Assembly: GCA_024516035.1 (NCBI GenBank)
Contig: CM044958.1
Span: 25,496,727 to 25,560,726, forward strand
Direction of reading: 5' to 3'
DNA: 64,000 bases
Origin: Bactericera cockerelli
Taxonomy: Eukaryota > Arthropoda > Insecta > Hemiptera > Triozidae
The position numbers were made by a program, and so were the translations under genes. The notes below the pieces were generated by a model. The model saw only the letters and a program-made list of their open reading frames with translations, was not told the DNA's origin and did not search any database. Below are positions 1 to 30,119 of this stretch, piece by piece. Within the stretch, counting starts at the first letter, position 1. Every line of letters begins with the position of its first letter.

Positions 1-912
1 CTCCACCAGCTCTGTCTCACTCAGGACGGGAGGGGTGGGGCGGGCCGCTGGGGAATAGAAAGCGAGGCTTTGTCATTTTTTTTAAGGAAGAGGAGGTAAA
101 TCTTATATTAATTCAAGACGAACACCAAAGACTGCCTGTCTTTGATGAACAGTGTGAGTTTTGTAAGGGGAAATTGGTGCTTAATACCCACTAAAGTCCT
201 CCTCTCCCCCTAAGAACACTTGACCCCGGAACCGTTCATAGAACATTACTTCGGTTGTCAGGTGCTTTAGGATTAACTTTGTGATACCTGAGGCTTTGTC
301 ATACACTGATGCTTGAGATACATATCTTTCAATTTTAGCAAACAGACGATAACGGTGTGGCCTATTTACCATGCAAAAAATTCAAAAAAGAGGCATTCTT
401 CTAGATGGACAATCTTAAATACAGAACACAAACGCCTTAATTTGCACTTTTTTCAAGAATTGCTGAAAGATGATCATCTAAAAAAAAACCTCTCAAGCTG
501 CATCGTTCTATACCCCATTTCAATATAGGTAAAACTAGAACAACCCCTAATGAACTAAAGCATTTGGACGCTAGATAAAATGTTAAATAAACATTGCTAT
601 TTCCTATGTTTCGGCCTTGTTCGCTGCAAAGGTCACTGCATAGATTTCTTTTGTTCATGCCGATGATTTTTTTTTGTTGATGTTGAAATTTTCGATACAA
701 AAATTCATTCCAGAACAGTTGTATCTTTCCTGAACCAAGTCAAATTAATCGAAATTTCGTTTTTTCGATCAAGAAATAAAGAAGTGAAACTCCCAATATC
801 CTCACAGTTATTGTGGTTCAGTTGCTCATAGAATATACCTTGTTTATACTGCCGAGATAAGACTGAAAAGTAACTTTACTCCAGCAGTCAAACAGGTCTT
901 ATATATTTTATA
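1..912 (-). other. Downstream flank / 3' UTR of the zinc-finger gene
   Basis: This stretch lies past the zinc-finger stop codon (913-915). It is AT-rich and contains no convincing coding exon. I found no clear AATAAA on the minus strand close to the stop, so the 3' end is not placed. It includes a dispersed repeat at about 79-255 and a short SINE-tail-like piece at 835-897. Confidence 0.4.
79..258. repeat. Dispersed repeat, second copy at 41128-41310
   Basis: This shares, in the same order, a T-run plus AAGGA(A)GAGG, GACGAACAC, TGAACAGTGTGAGT, TCCCCCTAA and CCCGGAACCGTTC with 41128-41310. Both copies are non-coding and diverged. The purine-rich start and pyrimidine-rich middle (AGGAGAGGTGG versus CCACCTTTCCCCC) could pair as a loose hairpin. 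Confidence 0.6.
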
Positions 913-20785
<19,873 letters not shown>

Positions 20786-20830
20786 CTTCTAACACTTTTA
20801 AAGGTCAAACTACCTAAAGGAAATAGAATT
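20786..20830 (-). other. 5' UTR and possible UTR splice acceptor of the zinc-finger gene
   Basis: Directly upstream of the ATG at 20785, the minus strand reads a pyrimidine-rich stretch ending TTTCCTTTAG followed by GTAGTTTGACC. That is a plausible acceptor for an upstream non-coding exon. No transcript evidence is available, and a promoter further up could equally read straight through. Confidence 0.3.
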
Positions 20831-21507
20831 TTTATAGAGTTAATCAATGCAGTTTATTTATACAGCTGTTATTTGAGTTAGTGGACAGGATTATAATAAA
20901 GCTCAGATAAATTTTATTTTCTATCCTCAAATAATGACTAAGGGCTGAATTATAAAAAAGATTAGATTTAATCTAAGTGGACACTAATTGGTTGAAAACT
21001 CCAAGTTGAGGGCACATCAGGCTTTTTATTTTTATACTGTGTTTACACCTGATTCAATTATGTGATTTGAATCAGACTATGACTAACACAGGGTGGTAGA
21101 TTATATCAGAGATTATTTGAGAATAGATCTGGTTTTTTTGTGCATCGTTGTAGGTTCTCATGGCAGTTAATATTGAGGATTTATATGATGATGCATCTAA
21201 TTTGTACCTAGGGATTTGAAATAGTGTTGATGAATGATTCGGGGTCTCTGTTTTGGGATTTTTTTTTATTCCTGTTTCATTATGTGGCCCTAAATAGCCA
21301 TTTAATTACTGGCTACATGCAATTTTTTTTATGTCTCATGAATAAATTAATCAAGGAAGAATTCTCAATTTCCAGCATAATTTACATCCTCAATAACTTT
21401 TTTTCTCCTTATAATTTACAAACCTCAATAACTAAAACTGCTGAAAACAAAGTAGGAAAGTCAGGTTATTTTTCAATCTCATTTTGACAGAATACAACTA
21501 TAAAATG

Positions 21508-21720
21508 GTGTAGATATGCTTTAGGAAGTGGCAGAGTGGCAGAGAATGCCTAAGGCATTAACTTAGCCCTGGATTACAATACATTGTACATTTAAATTTA
21601 TTATTTTTTTTCCATATCTTATTTTGTAAATACCTATTGTTAATTTTTTTTTATCTTTGTTAATAATTTATTGTTGTATGTATTGTATAAAAAATAAAGT
21701 GTAAATAAAATAAATAAATA
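21508..21720 (+). mobile_element. LINE-type 3' tail with conserved hairpin (type D)
   Basis: GTGGCAGAGAATGCCTAAGG continues CATTAACTTAGCCC. The stem AATGCC/GGCATT is followed by a T-rich stretch, AATAAAGTG and (TAAA)n. It has the same architecture as the type A and B tails but a different stem. Intergenic between the zinc-finger gene and CNBP. Confidence 0.6.
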
Positions 21721-22465
21721 GGAGGTCATCATATTTATCACAAGAGTGATGTTTTAATTGCATAAACCATCCTTGAAATTTCACAACAATATGACTCAGG
21801 TCCCATTTGCTCGTATTGAACAAAAGAATATCAGCTCATAACCTAACACTTTACTATATGAGGAGTTTACTTAACAAAGACACACTACCAGCTTACGCTT
21901 CTTTGTCTTGCACTATCTCATGTCAACATAGCATTGATAAGTTGAGGAAAAGCAATAGTATTCCTTACAAAAGATATTTTTTGCGGTTGAAAAAAGTTTG
22001 TGTTTCTTCTCCAAAATATTTTATGAAATTGGCTTTTGCTAGTTTGTACAAATTGTGTGATGCATATTCAAGACCAATACCTCAGCTGTTAATCAACTGG
22101 GAATTACTTAATGTTTTGATACTTTCATTCCAAAACTTTTATCTAAGTTATGTGTTGGATAAAAAAAACACATAGAGATATGACATAGCTCATGATGGTT
22201 TCTCAAACTACAGTACACCACTAACTGAAAATCAGTATCAGTCAGCATTAACAAAAAAAAAAAAGATATTATACTATTTATATTAAGGTAACAAAAATTG
22301 TTTTATTGATTTCTTATCCCAATAACCCTCAATCAAAGTGGACTGAGCTCTAATCCAAAATTTATATCATACATAATATATTATGTATTGCAAAACTTTC
22401 TTGGAGGTGGTGAAAAATAACTAAATCAAAAAAATAATAATGAAAAATTCATGTGGCATAGAAAT
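21720..22465. other. Intergenic stretch with one unassigned 100-codon frame
   Basis: A plus-strand frame is open across about 21807-22175 (first ATG about 21858, MRSLLNKDTLPAYASL). It has no family I recognise, no clear promoter and no splice partner. It could be chance or an old repeat. The rest is AT-rich, with no gene seen. Confidence 0.3.
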
Positions 22466-22474
22466 AGTGATAAC

Positions 22475-22480
22475 TTTATT
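22475..22480 (-). terminator. Candidate poly(A) signal of the CNBP gene
   Basis: AATAAA on the minus strand, about 790 bp beyond the CNBP stop, with no competing gene between. A second candidate is near 22705. No transcript end is visible from sequence alone. Confidence 0.4.
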
Positions 22481-23270
22481 CTTTACAATACAAGGTAAAA
22501 CAACAATCACAAGTACAAATTCCAACAATGAAATTAAGCATGTAAAATGAAACAATAGGAAAGGCTTGCAATGTCATTGTCAGTTATGAACTAGTACACT
22601 TGATTCGGTTTGGAACTACCCCTTGGAGTAAGAATTAGACAGTGGTCTAGTTCCACTTTCAACTAGGAACCAGATTAATACCACAAGACAACAAAAAAGA
22701 ACTTTTATTTATATCAATGTACATAACATTTTGCATTCTACAGTTAATACAATGAACCAAAAATAAATGAAATAATTGAACTAAAGGAATAATAATAGGT
22801 AATATTATAAGAGATAGTAATTATTTGAAAGCATTTATATGAAACTTCAAGATCATTTCAACCCAACTAAATATTTCAGTAATGTTAGAGTACTTATTCA
22901 GGGTAAAACTATTGAGGATCACTGTACAAAAGAACCAAGTGTCTCAATAATTTAACCACAATGGTACAAGCAGTTAAAATAATAATTTAGATAAAGAAAT
23001 ACTGTAGGTTCTGGACTTGAAAATGGGTTAACTTTCTGAATATAGTAACCATACCTTATTGTAATAACCATGACTCTTGGAAATTATGTTACTTATATTG
23101 AAAAATAATGTTACAGAGAAGAAGGAGCTAGGCAACAACTAGTCTTGGGCACAAAAAGAAATTAAAATTGAGGGAGAGTAATTAATAATGATGAAACCAA
23201 GGCATAGGGGAGTTTCAAATGCACTCTTATATTTGAAAAGAATCAAGGAAGGTGGGATGTTGAAAGTTTA
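22481..23270 (-). other. CNBP: Probable CNBP 3' UTR
   Basis: AT-rich sequence directly downstream of the CNBP stop, with no frame of note and few repeats. It runs to the candidate poly(A) signals at 22705 and 22475. Confidence 0.5.
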
Positions 23271-23759
23271 TCAATCTTTGGTGGAACGGTTTGAACAGTC
23301 ACGGCTAATGTGTCCCGGTTGGTTGCAGTTGTAGCAGAGCTTGTCATTAGATGTGCAGTCTCTAGCCATGTGTCCAGTGACATTACACTTGTAACAGGAG
23401 ATGTTGGACTGGTAACCGCCGCCACCACCTCCGGAACCAGACTCCCTGGAAGATGTGCAATCTCTCGCAATGTGTCCTGGCTGACGACAGTTGTAGCAGG
23501 TACTTTCATCTGCTGATTGGTCACAATCCCTGGCGATATGTCCTGTACCGTTGCAGCGGTAGCATCTGTCTACTTCTTCTTTACAGTCCCTGGCGAAATG
23601 TCCTGATCTGTTACACTTGTAGCATTTGGCATCCATTCGAGGTCGGCTGCTTCTTTCGAATCGGTCGTAGCTGCCACCACCACTGCCACCGCCGCTGCTA
23701 GGACATTCCCGTTGCATATGTCCGCTTTTATTACATCTATAACACACCGCAGTACTCAT
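23271..23759 (-). CDS. CNBP: CNBP-like CCHC zinc-knuckle nucleic-acid-binding protein, 162 aa
   Basis: A single-exon coding region with six CCHC knuckles of the form CYxCxxxGHxxRxC: residue 6 onward ([14 protein letters not shown]), then [56 protein letters not shown] and [15 protein letters not shown] Gly/Ser/Arg-rich linker separates knuckles 1 and 2, and a Gly run separates 4 and 5. This is the architecture of CNBP/ZNF9 and its insect relatives, which bind single-stranded G-rich RNA and DNA and support translation of target mRNAs. Vertebrate CNBP has seven knuckles, so this copy has one fewer. The start ATG at 23759 (MSTAVCYRC) is the first in frame. All cysteines and histidines are intact and it sits in its own transcription unit, so a functional gene is more likely than a retrocopy. 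Confidence 0.93.
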   Translation of the reverse strand: MSTAVCYRCNKSGHMQRECPSSGGGSGGGSYDRFERSSRPRMDAKCYKCNRSGHFARDCKEEVDRCYRCNGTGHIARDCDQSADESTCYNCRQPGHIARDCTSSRESGSGGGGGGYQSNISCYKCNVTGHMARDCTSNDKLCYNCNQPGHISRDCSNRSTKD

Positions 23760-24560
23760 TTTGATAGCTGTTAGTCAGGGAAATATGTGAAAGACTTAAA
23801 AGTTGGAAAAAGCTAGGTACAGGAGGAGCACGAGTCCTTATGAATCACGGTCAGCGCAAGAAAGGAACACGAGATGATGAAAACGTTAAAACGTCAATGT
23901 TTACACCCCTCTTCTCCCTCCTCTCAGGAGCACCAACCGAAAGCAAAAACTATCTTGAACCGAAAACAGGACTGTTTCGAGGTCTCAATGTTCAGGTATA
24001 ATTTTTCATACATCTAATTTAATCTAATGCATTGCAAGAATTTCCTTCAGAAGTCCTGGATTATGATTCTGGGAAGTTTATGGACTTCATAGAAAGGTTC
24101 AAATATATATAATATCACTTACTTGCAACACTGAGAAGGTATGCAACCGCACAGCATTTGGGGTAATTTTAGGTTTTTGCTTTCAAAAAACACATCGGCG
24201 GAAACAAGAAAAATTTATGTAACACCCATTACAAAGGTGTATTCATCAAGGAGTAACTTACCAAATATTGGAGAAAAACGGATGAATCTAAATTTTAGGA
24301 TATGTGTTTAGGTAACAAATTAAATAGAAGAAAAACGTAGGTACTAATGTAACACAATATTGAACGTTAAAAGAAAATGAAAACTACTTATCACTTGAAT
24401 TAATTATTGAACTTTGAATAACAGTTTCAAATTACGCCATCTTGAACACTAAGTTGCCCCTGATTTTTCTTTTACAGAATACTTCTTAAATAAACTACAA
24501 TTTTATTAATATCCACACTAATGAGTCACTCAAAAACTTACCTCCTTCAGAAGAATTATA
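23760..24560 (-). other. CNBP: CNBP 5' flank with candidate non-coding exon donors
   Basis: Two minus-strand donor-like sites, TTGCAAGTAAGTG near 24115-24127 and AAGGAGGTAAGTTT near 24538-24552, could end untranslated first exons. CNBP genes usually have a 5' UTR intron. No matching acceptor was confirmed. Confidence 0.25.
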
Positions 24561-25009
24561 ACCGAAAGTTTATTAAATTTTTTAGTGATGGATAAGGCAC
24601 TATTTCATTAAAAAAATTAAATATTAGGGAAAATAAAAGGAGACCCCTGAATTAGATTGAAAAACCCCTTCTTTTCAAAATATGAATTTATTATGGCGTC
24701 TTCGATAAGAAAACAAGGCGTCACGTAGCAAAGAAACAGGTCTACCAACTTATCTCAAGGAGGCTGGAGTTAATAGATGACGAGTGAAACGAAACAGAAG
24801 TAGGACGGTTTACGTAAACTTATAATTATGTGGGTATCAAGTTTTGTAACTTCATATCTAGATAAGTTTTGGTTGCTTGAAAGAGTGGCAGGGATTGAAA
24901 ATTTGTTGAGATTCAGCCTGGAATCCCAGTTATTATTATTACGTGTCCAGATTGACATACATTTATCTACGTAAGTAAATAAAATTAAAAAAACAAATAC
25001 AGACACATT

Positions 25010-25480
25010 GAATACTTAAGTATTGTATCCTACACTTGGCAATTTTAAGTTTCTATTCTGAATCACTAATTGTATCTCCAAAACTTCTAAACCGATTCTT
25101 TTTAAATTTATTTTATATGGAATTAATTTTTTCTACATTCTATAGATTCAACATTGTTTATCGGCAAGTTCAAGATCTTATTTGGATGCACTATGTAAAA
25201 CGGTAATACGCGTATACAAACAAAATTTCATCAAAATCGGGTGTACCGTTCACGAGGTATAAGCATTTAATTAAAAAGTTAGAGGTCACACACAACATGT
25301 TCTCTATCTTCAAGAACCGCTAGTGCGAAGTTGATGAATTTAAAATGGGACCATGTACAATAAGTTTCCTATATGTATTCAGTCAACCAACCAGAAAGCT
25401 TTTAATATAGAAAACAACATACGTAACTAGTGTGAAACTAACAATTAAATTTAAAATTCAATTTTACTCGATTAGCACAA
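25010..25480 (-). repeat. Dispersed repeat (CCGATTTTGATGAAATTTTG family), copy
   Basis: Shares with 29090-29820 (opposite orientation) and 53285-53850 the words AAATCGGGTGTACCGTTCAC, GTTAGAGGTCA, AACCGCTAGTGCGAAGTTGA and TGAATTTAAAATGGGACCAT. No coding capacity is seen. Confidence 0.6.
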
Positions 25481-25611
25481 TTCACTGGAGAAATCAGATA
25501 GTTATTCCCAAAGGATCTCTATTCCACACTCCTATTAGCGTTTAACTATGCACTGGAACAAATAAGTAATCATTTTCTCATTTTATTACCTCGTAATGCT
25601 GCCCTCAGGCT

Positions 25612-25712
25612 GGGTTTTATTTTAAATAGCTGGTTTGTGATTTTCCAGCGAAAAGAGGGTAAAACCATCGTCGTGTATGACCATGCAGTTGAAAGCGACG
25701 TTAAATCCGAAT
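25612..25712 (+). mobile_element. 5S-derived SINE, 3' fragment
   Basis: Matches the 3' half of the SINE at 37209-37456: GGTTTGTGATTTTCCAGCGA, GAGGGTAAAACC, CGTCGTGTATGACCATG and GTTGAAAGCGACGTTAAA. The 5S head is absent. Confidence 0.65.
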
Positions 25713-26221
25713 TCATTTAATTTGTTGTGGCGTAATCGAAAATGATAGTTGCCAGATTGATATTGACAATGCTTCTCTAAATTCATATACATAATATGTT
25801 GGCAACTAGTTCTTGTAATGCTTCTAATGATGGTATACTAAGCCATTATTTGATGTTACTTTAAACTTACTTCTCTTTGCCTAGCTTAAAAAAAAAAAAA
25901 AAAAACATTTCCTTTTGGGTTTCTGCTTTGAGCTGCGCTTCAGAAACAAATATTTTGTTCCACTTCATCTACTGTATTGAAACCTCCTTGGTGATTTTGG
26001 ATGGTTTTATTTTTCGCGGGCTTTGGGGTTACTTAAATATATCGCACAGCACTTCCTTGTGTGTCGAGTGTGAAATAAAGTGTCTTTAGATAGGTGTTAA
26101 ATGGATTTTTCAACTCCATCAACTCATAATTGTTACACCATCTGAATTATCTTTCTTGGTTCGGTTTTTCTTTATTTTTTTCATTCCGTACCGTCACACA
26201 CGCTAAGGTCACGCACTATCT

Positions 26222-26300
26222 GGGTTGGTAGTGCAGTGCCTAACTTGTAGTGAATAGAGCGCGGGTTCAAATCCCGGCTGTATAAGAGTTTCAAATTTTG
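26222..26300 (+). mobile_element. tRNA-like SINE head
   Basis: TTGGTAGTGCAGTGCCTAAC and the B box GGTTCAAATCC are spaced like a tRNA head. The ends do not form an acceptor stem, so it is not a tRNA gene. Confidence 0.45.
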
Positions 26301-26800
26301 TTGACCTTCATACACTCACCTGCAGAATTAACCGGACACTTGTTTTTTTTCTAGGTATTTTTCTTTTGATAGAAAAGTAACAGTATGGAGATTAATAGAG
26401 GCGTCCAGTTTCAAAACTCTTTATATCCACTTTTTCAAATTTTACAAGAACAACAAAAAACGATAAAGTTCATTTTTTTTATTATTTTCCAAAGACAATA
26501 TCATATTGGTAGATAGTATAAGTCTTAATACACCTTTTTATGACGAGAAAAAAACATTTTATTCAGGTGTTCTCGAAATATTTAAGAATTTAATTTGGAT
26601 ATACAGAGTTTTGCTACCTTAGCATGGAAATAACAAGTTTTGCAACCGTATCAAAAGGATATATAGAGTTTTGCAGCAGCACAATCTATTATCATCAGTC
26701 AATTATGCCTGATAATATCAAAGAATAAAAGAAAACAATTAGTACTTCAATAGTTTTGTTCAATAAAAGTTAGCATGTATTTTTATCATACAAATATGAG

Positions 26801-26947
26801 TCAAATAGAAACTCTTCTATTATAGAAATCTTCATCCTCTTCTGGGAAACAATCTTCATCAGTTACATGTGGGGCAGTAGCCTCTTCTTCCAGTATTAAT
26901 ATGTAGAATTTGAGATCTTCCCTTTTTTTCCAAGACTCACCAAAATG
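26801..26947 (-). pseudogene. Unassigned coding-like remnant in the TIR element, 3' part
   Basis: One frame reads SWKKREDLKFYILILEEEAT, then an acidic end with EEDEDFYNRRVSI and a stop. An overlapping frame reads GRRGYCPTCN and a stop. Together with 27545-27655 it may be the remains of the element's own gene. I do not recognise the family. Confidence 0.3.
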
Positions 26948-26976
26948 TTTTTATAGTAAATTGTAACATCAATAAT

Positions 26977-27017
26977 CCGACCTCAGTAGCTTGATCGATA
27001 AGGCATGTAAGGGGAAA
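26977..27017 (+). mobile_element. tRNA-SINE head fragment (GATCGATAAGGC family)
   Basis: CCGACCTCAGTAGCTTGATC then GATAAGGC is followed by unrelated sequence. It is a truncated direct repeat of the fuller copy 91 bp downstream at 27068. Confidence 0.6.
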
Positions 27018-27067
27018 ATCCGTTCTTCATCAACAGTCAAAATTAAAAGCTGATAATAAGCAGGAAC

Positions 27068-27200
27068 CGACCTCAGTAGCTTGATCGATAAGGCGGCGGA
27101 CTTGTAACCTGGAGGTCGGTGGTTCAAGTCCCGGTTTCAGCGTAGATTCAGTAAAGCGAGTTTGATTAGATAATACGAAAGTGATTAACACAAATATGAT
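27068..27200 (+). mobile_element. tRNA-derived SINE (GATCGATAAGGC family)
   Basis: The head contains CTCAGTAGCTTGATCGATAA then GGC as a variant A-box arm, ACTTGTAACC in the anticodon-loop position and B box GGTTCAAGTCC. The body is TTCAGTAAAGCGAGTTTGAT. Other copies are at 26977, 29903, 62568 and 13895 (minus). Confidence 0.7.
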
Positions 27201-27250
27201 AACTTTTTTTTTTTTATTAACATCAATAAGTTTAGGTGCACTGGTAGTAA

Positions 27251-27465
27251 GTGCACTGGTAGTCAAGTGGTTAACGCGCTAGTCTGGTAATCCAGGTAGC
27301 GTAGGGGTCCGTTGGTTCGAATCCCACCCAGTGCATGAATTTTCCTGATTAATTTGAGTTTGAAACCACATAATAATAAGACTCTGAGGGTTAGGTGGTA
27401 GAAAATGCTTTAAGCATTAACCTCGCCTGATGGTTACCTTCCACTAAAGAGTGTTATTATTATTA
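27251..27465 (+). mobile_element. tRNA-derived SINE (CAGTGCA family), copy 2
   Basis: The tRNA-like head has ends TGCACTGG and CCAGTGCA that pair perfectly as an acceptor-like stem. It has A-box-type TGGTAGTCAAGTGG and B box GGTTCGAATCC. The tail hairpin AAATGCTTTAAGCATT, AACCTCGCC and (TTA)n follow. A 15-bp partial duplicate of the head, GTGCACTGGTAGTAA, lies directly upstream at 27236. Confidence 0.85.
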
Positions 27466-27544
27466 AGATTTCAGGTTTGAAAATTTAATTAAACTCTATA
27501 ATGGTTGGATTGAAATTATTCAAGTTTTTACCTTTCTTCATAAC

Positions 27545-27655
27545 AGACATGAATTTGGAGACATTTGATCTGTAAGGAACTTCACCTTTCACAAGAACAA
27601 AGCCTGTCTTTTGATGGACATAACGAGTTTTGTTACCGATCATTTCCCGTACGCC
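27545..27655 (-). pseudogene. Unassigned coding-like remnant in the TIR element, 5' part
   Basis: ATG opens MIGNKTRYVHQKTGFVLVKG, followed by EVPYRSNVSKFMSVMKK and a GTAAAA that could be a donor. The composition looks coding, but the frame is only 37 codons. Its 5' part overlaps one copy of the GGATATACAGAGTTTTGC-like word. Confidence 0.3.
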
Positions 27656-28383
27656 ATTATTATACTAGGATATAAAGAGTTTTGCAACAGTTTTTACGCA
27701 TGGATATACTGAGTTATGCAGCCAAATCTCCTTTGGAAATACTGAGTTTAGCAACCGACTTGAATCTTTCTCATGATATTACACCGGGTTCTACATAGTT
27801 TTGCTACTAAATATTTTCAGAGAATGTGTGCTTTGTTCTGAAGATTTCAGAAATGTAAAAATATGCGTTTTCGATTTTTTGGATATACAGAGTTTTGAAA
27901 CTGGACGCCTCAATAATACTAAACAGAAAAACACTTTTAACTAATTCGGTCACTTTTTTCCCGATAGAAAACAAAGCGTATAATTAAAAAAAAAAAAATT
28001 TAAATAAAACTCAAGTACCTGAAAAGTTAGACATGTGTCTTCTGTTCAGTATTAATCTCCATACTGTTCGTTTTCTATCAAAGCAATAATAGCTAGAAAA
28101 TTTCCACTACAAATTTAACATAAAGTCCAATGGAAAACCATCAAGTATCCGGTTAATTTTGCCGGTGAGTATAGGTATATCCTTGGCTTTGATGACAACC
28201 ATTTTCAACATTCAATCCGTGAGATACCTCGGAAAGATTCAAGGAACAAAGATCGTCAGACGGTGAATAAAAACGAAGCTGCTTACCACTGCCTACGAGG
28301 GTTTAAATAGCTAGTGAGAGTGAGAAAATACACTGTCCATTATGGACACATCACTTCCTCATTAATAGATATTATATTATAAA

Positions 28384-28730
28384 AATCTGGTGTGACACCA
28401 CACGACATTCCTTATCCCCTGAAAAGAAGCCAAACTCCACAACTGGTGACTCAACGGTAAAAGATGGTAACAAAAAATGAATGCCAAATTCGTAATCAGA
28501 ACCTCAAAATAATTAGATTTGATATGTCACAACCCCATCTAGGATGAAAAAAAAAAAATCTGGTGTGACACCACACGATTTCCACTTTCTTTATCACTCA
28601 AAATTACCGAAGTCCAAATCCGCCACAGGTGACTCACCGGTAACAGTTACCTAAAAATCAACGCAAATTTGTAATCAGGATCTCAAAATCACTGGATTTG
28701 ATATGTCACAACCCCCATCTAGTATGAATA
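28384..28730. repeat. Tandem duplication of a unit of about 170 bp
   Basis: Units 28384-28550 and 28557-28730 both begin AATCTGGTGTGACACCACAC and end GATATGTCACAACCCCCATC or the same with one C fewer, then TAG(G/T)ATGAA. They share GGTGACTCA(A/C)CGGTAA and AATTxGTAATCAG in between. The start word contains the palindrome TGGTGTGACACCA. Confidence 0.8.
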
Positions 28731-29247
28731 GTTAGTCCTATTGGACCCTCCCAAAATCGCGGTAAATTGGGGCCGGGTTCCAAAAAGTTCAAGATATCAA
28801 AAAAATGATCAGAGTATACTCCTATTATTTTTTTATTACAAGAAAAACTTTTTCTTGTAAAAATTTCATATCGTTATCGTTTAGCCTAATAGTCTCTAGC
28901 TAATGTCATTCTTGAGATATTTTGTTTACACACACTCTCACACACACGGACCAATGGCTGAAACTTTGGATTTAGGCTCTGGGGACCCTAAAACGTGTTT
29001 TGGCACTGTAAACTGACAGTCAAAATTTTTGGGTGATTCCCATTGCTTTCCTTGCTATAGGATAAGGAAAGTAAAAAAGTAACATCAATACCTACATATT
29101 TTGATATTACTTCCGAGAAATTTCTAATATTAGAAATCGGAAGTATTGTGTTCGTTTTTGTAAAAAAAAATATTTTTTTGCTCCGATTTCAATTTTTTTC
29201 ATATTTCTGGACGTTTCATAACCTCCTGAGCAAATTTGGTTTTGTGT

Positions 29248-29283
29248 CTGTCTGTCGGTCCGTCGGTCTGTCTGTCGGTCTGT
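29248..29283. repeat. CTGT/CGGT tetranucleotide repeat
   Basis: A run of TCTGTCTGTCGGTC-type units. Confidence 0.85.
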
Positions 29284-29902
29284 TAAAACGATTCCTTGTA
29301 ACGCGCAAATCTCAGAAACTACTCTACCGATTTTGATGAAATTTTGCACACATCTAGGAGACATTCTGTAGATGGTCCCATTTTAAATTCATCTAATTCG
29401 TACTAGCGGTTCTTGGTGAAAGAGCCCATGCGCCTGACCACTAACTTTTTACTTAAACGCTGATATCTCAGGAACGGTACACTCGATTTTGATAAAATTT
29501 TGTATGGTTATGCATATTATTATTTTACATAGGCTTTTTATATTTATTTTTAAATTAATAATGATTTGACTCTGATATTTAAGAAAATCCGAAATTTTGG
29601 ACAAAGAAGTCAAAAAATAAGGATCACGACTTGCCGATACAGAATTTTTTGTAGAATCTAGAATGTATAAAAAACAATATTCTACCATATAAAACAAATT
29701 TGAAGAAAATCGGTTGAGTCGTTTTAGAGATACAAGTAATTTTCTAAAAAAATCTCAAATTTGGCACGTGTTTACAATGTGAAGCAATCACGAGGAAGTA
29801 TTGTGTCCATAATTGGCAGTGTTTTTTTTTTTGTAAATGAAAAACTTTCGCAACCAAAAGTCGCAATATATTTACACATAATATAAAAGATCTTCCAATA
29901 TA

Positions 29903-29990
29903 ACCGACCTTAGTCTCGATCGATAAGGCGGATGACTTGTAACCTGGAGGTCGGTGGTTCCAGTCCCAAGAGTTTGAGTAATTGAGACAT
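29903..29990 (+). mobile_element. tRNA-derived SINE (GATCGATAAGGC family), partial
   Basis: CCGACCTTAGTCTCGATCGA continues TAAGGCGG, then ACTTGTAACCTGGAGGTCGG and GGTTCCAGTCC as a mutated B box. Aligns with 27068-27200. Confidence 0.65.
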
Positions 29991-30083
29991 TACCATAGTG
30001 ATTAACAGTAACAGAAATAACATCATCTCCCGATACAATTATTATTATTCACTCTTTATTGAAATAATTCAATTGCGATAGTG

Positions 30084-30085
<2 letters not shown>

Positions 30086-30118
<33 letters not shown>
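30086..30118. repeat. Poly(A) tract
   Basis: More than 25 consecutive A, possibly the tail of a retro-inserted sequence. No element boundary was identified. Confidence 0.9.

Positions 30119-30119
<1 letters not shown>

Larger units (their letters stand above)
26313..28171. mobile_element. TIR DNA element with subterminal repeats and broken coding frames
   Basis: The ends CACTCACCTGCAGAATTAAC and the reverse of TACTCACCGGCAAAATTAAC, both followed by CGGA(C/T)ACTTG, form TIRs flanked by TA. Similarity continues inward, for example at AACAGTATGGAGATTAAT. About ten copies of a GGATATACAGAGTTTTGC-like word lie between each TIR and the centre. The middle holds minus-strand coding-like pieces and nested SINEs. 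Probably a Tc1-like or related element; the superfamily was not settled. Confidence 0.7.
28331..29821. mobile_element. TIR element, about 1.5 kb, CACTGYCMATTATGGACAC ends
   Basis: The left end CACTGTCCATTATGGACACA and the reverse of the right end, CACTGCCAATTATGGACACA, match, followed by ACTTCCTC in both. The same end starts the repeat at 53285. Inside are a tandem duplication (28384-28730), a CTGT/CGGT simple repeat (29248-29283) and the CCGATTTTGATGAAATTTTG repeat body. No transposase was found. Confidence 0.65.

Noticed and set aside
21807..22175. 122-codon plus-strand open frame
   Set aside because: Begins at a non-ATG codon, matches no family I know, and is in AT-rich intergenic DNA; kept only as a low-confidence note.
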